A program made the position numbers and the translations under genes. This document shows, piece by piece, positions 49,506-51,180 of a stretch of DNA of 51,180 bases. The DNA is from Wenjunlia vitaminophila DSM 41686 (GTDB lineage: Bacteria; Actinomycetota; Actinomycetes; Streptomycetales; Streptomycetaceae). Numbering within the stretch: the first letter of the stretch is position 1; every line of letters begins with the position of its first letter. A model generated the notes under the pieces. The model did not search any database. It had not been told where the DNA came from and worked only from the letters and a program-made list of their open reading frames with translations. The stretch lies in contig NZ_KB904674.1 in the NCBI RefSeq assembly GCF_000380165.1, positions 237-51,416 on the forward strand. The letters are read 5' to 3'.

Positions 49506-51180
49506 TGGGTCTGGGTCCCTTCGACGCGGGTGACCTCATTCCCGACCCGGTCGAGGACGCGGTGGAGGCGGGCAAGGAGAAGGCGGGGGAGGGGGTTGAC
49601 TGGGCGGGGGACAAGGCCGCGGGCGGTCTGGACCGTGCGGGGTTCGATGGTGCCGCGGATCGTGTGCGGGCGGTGTCGGATTCGGCGGCGAACCGGTTGG
49701 GTGCCGCGGCCGACGAACTGGACCTGGGGCAGACGGAGGACTCGCGGCGGCTGGTCCACGGCAGTGTGAGCAGGATTCGTTCAACGGTGTCCCACCTGCG
49801 CGACTTCCAGTCGGCGTTCGAGCGGGTGGGCACCGGCCTGCGGAACGTGGACTCGGGTGCGTGGCGGGGGCGGACGGCGGAGGCGTTCCGGGAGCGGGCG
49901 GCGGGGGAGCCCAGCAAGTGGTTCACGGCGGCGGACGCGTGTGAGCGGGCGGCTGACGCGTTGGAGCGGTTCGCCGAGACCGTGGAGTGGGCGCAGGGGC
50001 GTGCTGCGGACGCGGTGGAGCTGTGGCGGGCGGCGCAGGCCGATTCACGGACGGCGCGGTCGGAGCACGACCGGGCGGTGCGGGAGTTCGACGCGGCATC
50101 GACGGTGTACGCGTTCGCGGTGCAGCGGGGCGAGGACCCGGGAACGAAGCCGGTGAAGCCCGGGGAGTTCGTAGATCCGGGGGATGAGGGGCGGCGGGCG
50201 GCGCGGGAGTTGTTGGGTGACGCGCGGCGGCAGCGTGACGCCGCGGCACAGGAGGCGCGGTCGGCGATCGCGGCGGCGGCTGACCTGGCTCCGGCGAAGC
50301 CGTCGTACGCCGAGCAGGTCAGGGATGGTTTCACGGGTCTGAATCTGGACGCGTTGCATTTCACGGGTGGGGTGGCCAAGGGCGGGGCGGGGTTGTTGAA
50401 CTTCGCGAAGAGTTTGAACCCGCTGGATCCATACAACCTGACTCATCCTGGGGATTTCACGACCAACCTGAACCGTACGGCGTTTGATCTCGCCAACGCT
50501 GCGCGGCATCCGGTCGCGACGGGGGAGCGGATGGTGGATCAGTTCCTTGCGGATCCGGCGGAGGGTGCGGGGCGGATGGTGCCGGAGTTGTTGGGGACCA
50601 AGGGTGCGGGGTCGGCGCGGACGGTGGTCGGTGCGGCGGGGCGCACGGCGCGGCGTGAAGCGCGGCGGATGGCTTCCGATGGTCCGTACAACCGGACCAC
50701 GCCGCCTGGGGGCCGGGTGTGTAAGGGTGTGGACCCGATTGATCTGGCGACGGGGTTGATGTATCTGCCGCAGACGGATGTGGTGCTGCCGGGGACGTTG
50801 CCGTTGGTGTTCCGCCGGCATGTGGAGTCGGGGTACGCCGCTGGGCGCTGGTTCGGGCCGGCGTGGGCGTCCACGGTGGACCAGCACCTGGAGGTCGATG
50901 CCGAGGGTGTCGTCTTCTGTTCCGAAGACGGGTTGGTGTTGTCCTACCCGCATCCGGCGGTGGGCTTGAGCACGTTGCCGCAGGCTGGGCCGCGGTGGCC
51001 GTTGGAACGCACCCGGCAGGGGGACTACACGCTCACCGATCCGGACACCGGCCAGGTGCGGCACTTCACCGCCCCACCCGGCGGCGGTGACGGTGTGGCG
51101 GTGATCGACCAGATCACCGACCGTCACGGCAACTGGATCACCTTCGACCACACCCCCGAAGGCACCCCCGCGGCCATCAC
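49505..51180 (+). CDS. RHS/DUF6531 polymorphic toxin, N-terminal part (cut by window edge)
   Basis: Open from the ATG at 49505 to the window edge, 558 codons so far. The N-terminal 260 residues are helical, with a WXG-like central region (SGAWRGRTAEAFRERAAGEPSKWF, about 118-140), typical of proteins sent through type VII secretion. From about 400 a DUF6531 domain begins (VDPIDLATGLMYLPQTDVV, RRHVESGYAAGRWFGPAW), normally followed by RHS/YD repeats and a C-terminal toxin that lies beyond the window. Codon use changes sharply inside the gene: G-ending codons and TTG from about 49560 to 50980, C-ending before and after, which suggests a mosaic origin. The toxin type and immunity gene cannot be seen. 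Confidence 0.88.
   Translation, partial: MGLGPFDAGDLIPDPVEDAVEAGKEKAGEGVDWAGDKAAGGLDRAGFDGAADRVRAVSDSAANRLGAAADELDLGQTEDSRRLVHGSVSRIRSTVSHLRDFQSAFERVGTGLRNVDSGAWRGRTAEAFRERAAGEPSKWFTAADACERAADALERFAETVEWAQGRAADAVELWRAAQADSRTARSEHDRAVREFDAASTVYAFAVQRGEDPGTKPVKPGEFVDPGDEGRRAARELLGDARRQRDAAAQEARSAIAAAADLAPAKPSYAEQVRDGFTGLNLDALHFTGGVAKGGAGLLNFAKSLNPLDPYNLTHPGDFTTNLNRTAFDLANAARHPVATGERMVDQFLADPAEGAGRMVPELLGTKGAGSARTVVGAAGRTARREARRMASDGPYNRTTPPGGRVCKGVDPIDLATGLMYLPQTDVVLPGTLPLVFRRHVESGYAAGRWFGPAWASTVDQHLEVDAEGVVFCSEDGLVLSYPHPAVGLSTLPQAGPRWPLERTRQGDYTLTDPDTGQVRHFTAPPGGGDGVAVIDQITDRHGNWITFDHTPEGTPAAI

Overview
The window is very GC-rich and reads as the chromosome of a filamentous or sporulating actinomycete. 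Supporting signs are a mycothiol-dependent isomerase, an F420-type luciferase-like oxidoreductase, a snapalysin protease, an AfsR/SARP regulator, HelR with its rifamycin-associated DNA element, many Tat signals, frequent GTG starts, leaderless-looking starts and rare TTA codons. Genus cannot be fixed by eye; Streptomyces and Nocardiopsaceae both fit. I see no tRNA, rRNA, CRISPR array, insertion sequence or replication origin. The last gene runs off the right edge.

Layout. (1) 1-6.4 kb: a minus-strand pair that looks like a copper amine oxidase split over two proteins, divergent from a 1247-residue HTH-nSTAND-WD40 protein. (2) 6.5-9.3 kb: two divergent genes built from IPT/TIG domains, one with a YVTN propeller. 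(3) 9.3-12.6 kb: PhoD phosphatase overlapping a nuclease-like/F5-8C protein. (4) 12.8-18.5 kb: mycothiol isomerase, cytochrome P450, a self-regulated SRPBCC-ArsR-SRPBCC operon with two clear operators, an FN3 lipoprotein, CutA and an AhpD-like protein. (5) 18.5-20.6 kb: a three-gene minus-strand cassette of a 16-cysteine double-psi barrel protein, a Tat-exported protein and a MauE-like membrane redox protein. (6) 21-28 kb: two related zinc amidases, an SRPBCC protein, snapalysin, an LLM oxidoreductase and PolX. (7) 28-32 kb: a large AfsR/SARP regulator followed by a strongly base-paired 120-nt element. (8) 32.3-39.4 kb: HelR with its rifamycin element, an FAD monooxygenase, TetR and a second HelD-like RNA polymerase motor. 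(9) 39.4-41.8 kb: DHA2-type efflux pump and TetR. (10) 42-48.5 kb: LacI regulator divergent from an L-rhamnose operon (isomerase, aldolase-dehydrogenase, kinase) with two LacI-type operators. (11) 48.6-51.2 kb: an SseB-like gene, a small helical protein and the start of an RHS/DUF6531 polymorphic toxin, joined by overlapping codons.

The strongest candidates for something not well described are the Cys-rich/Tat/MauE cassette, the structured element at 28471-28590, the split amine-oxidase pair, and two RNA-polymerase-recycling motors within 7 kb, one under a rifamycin element. Gene starts were chosen from ribosome binding sites and domain boundaries and are less certain than stops.
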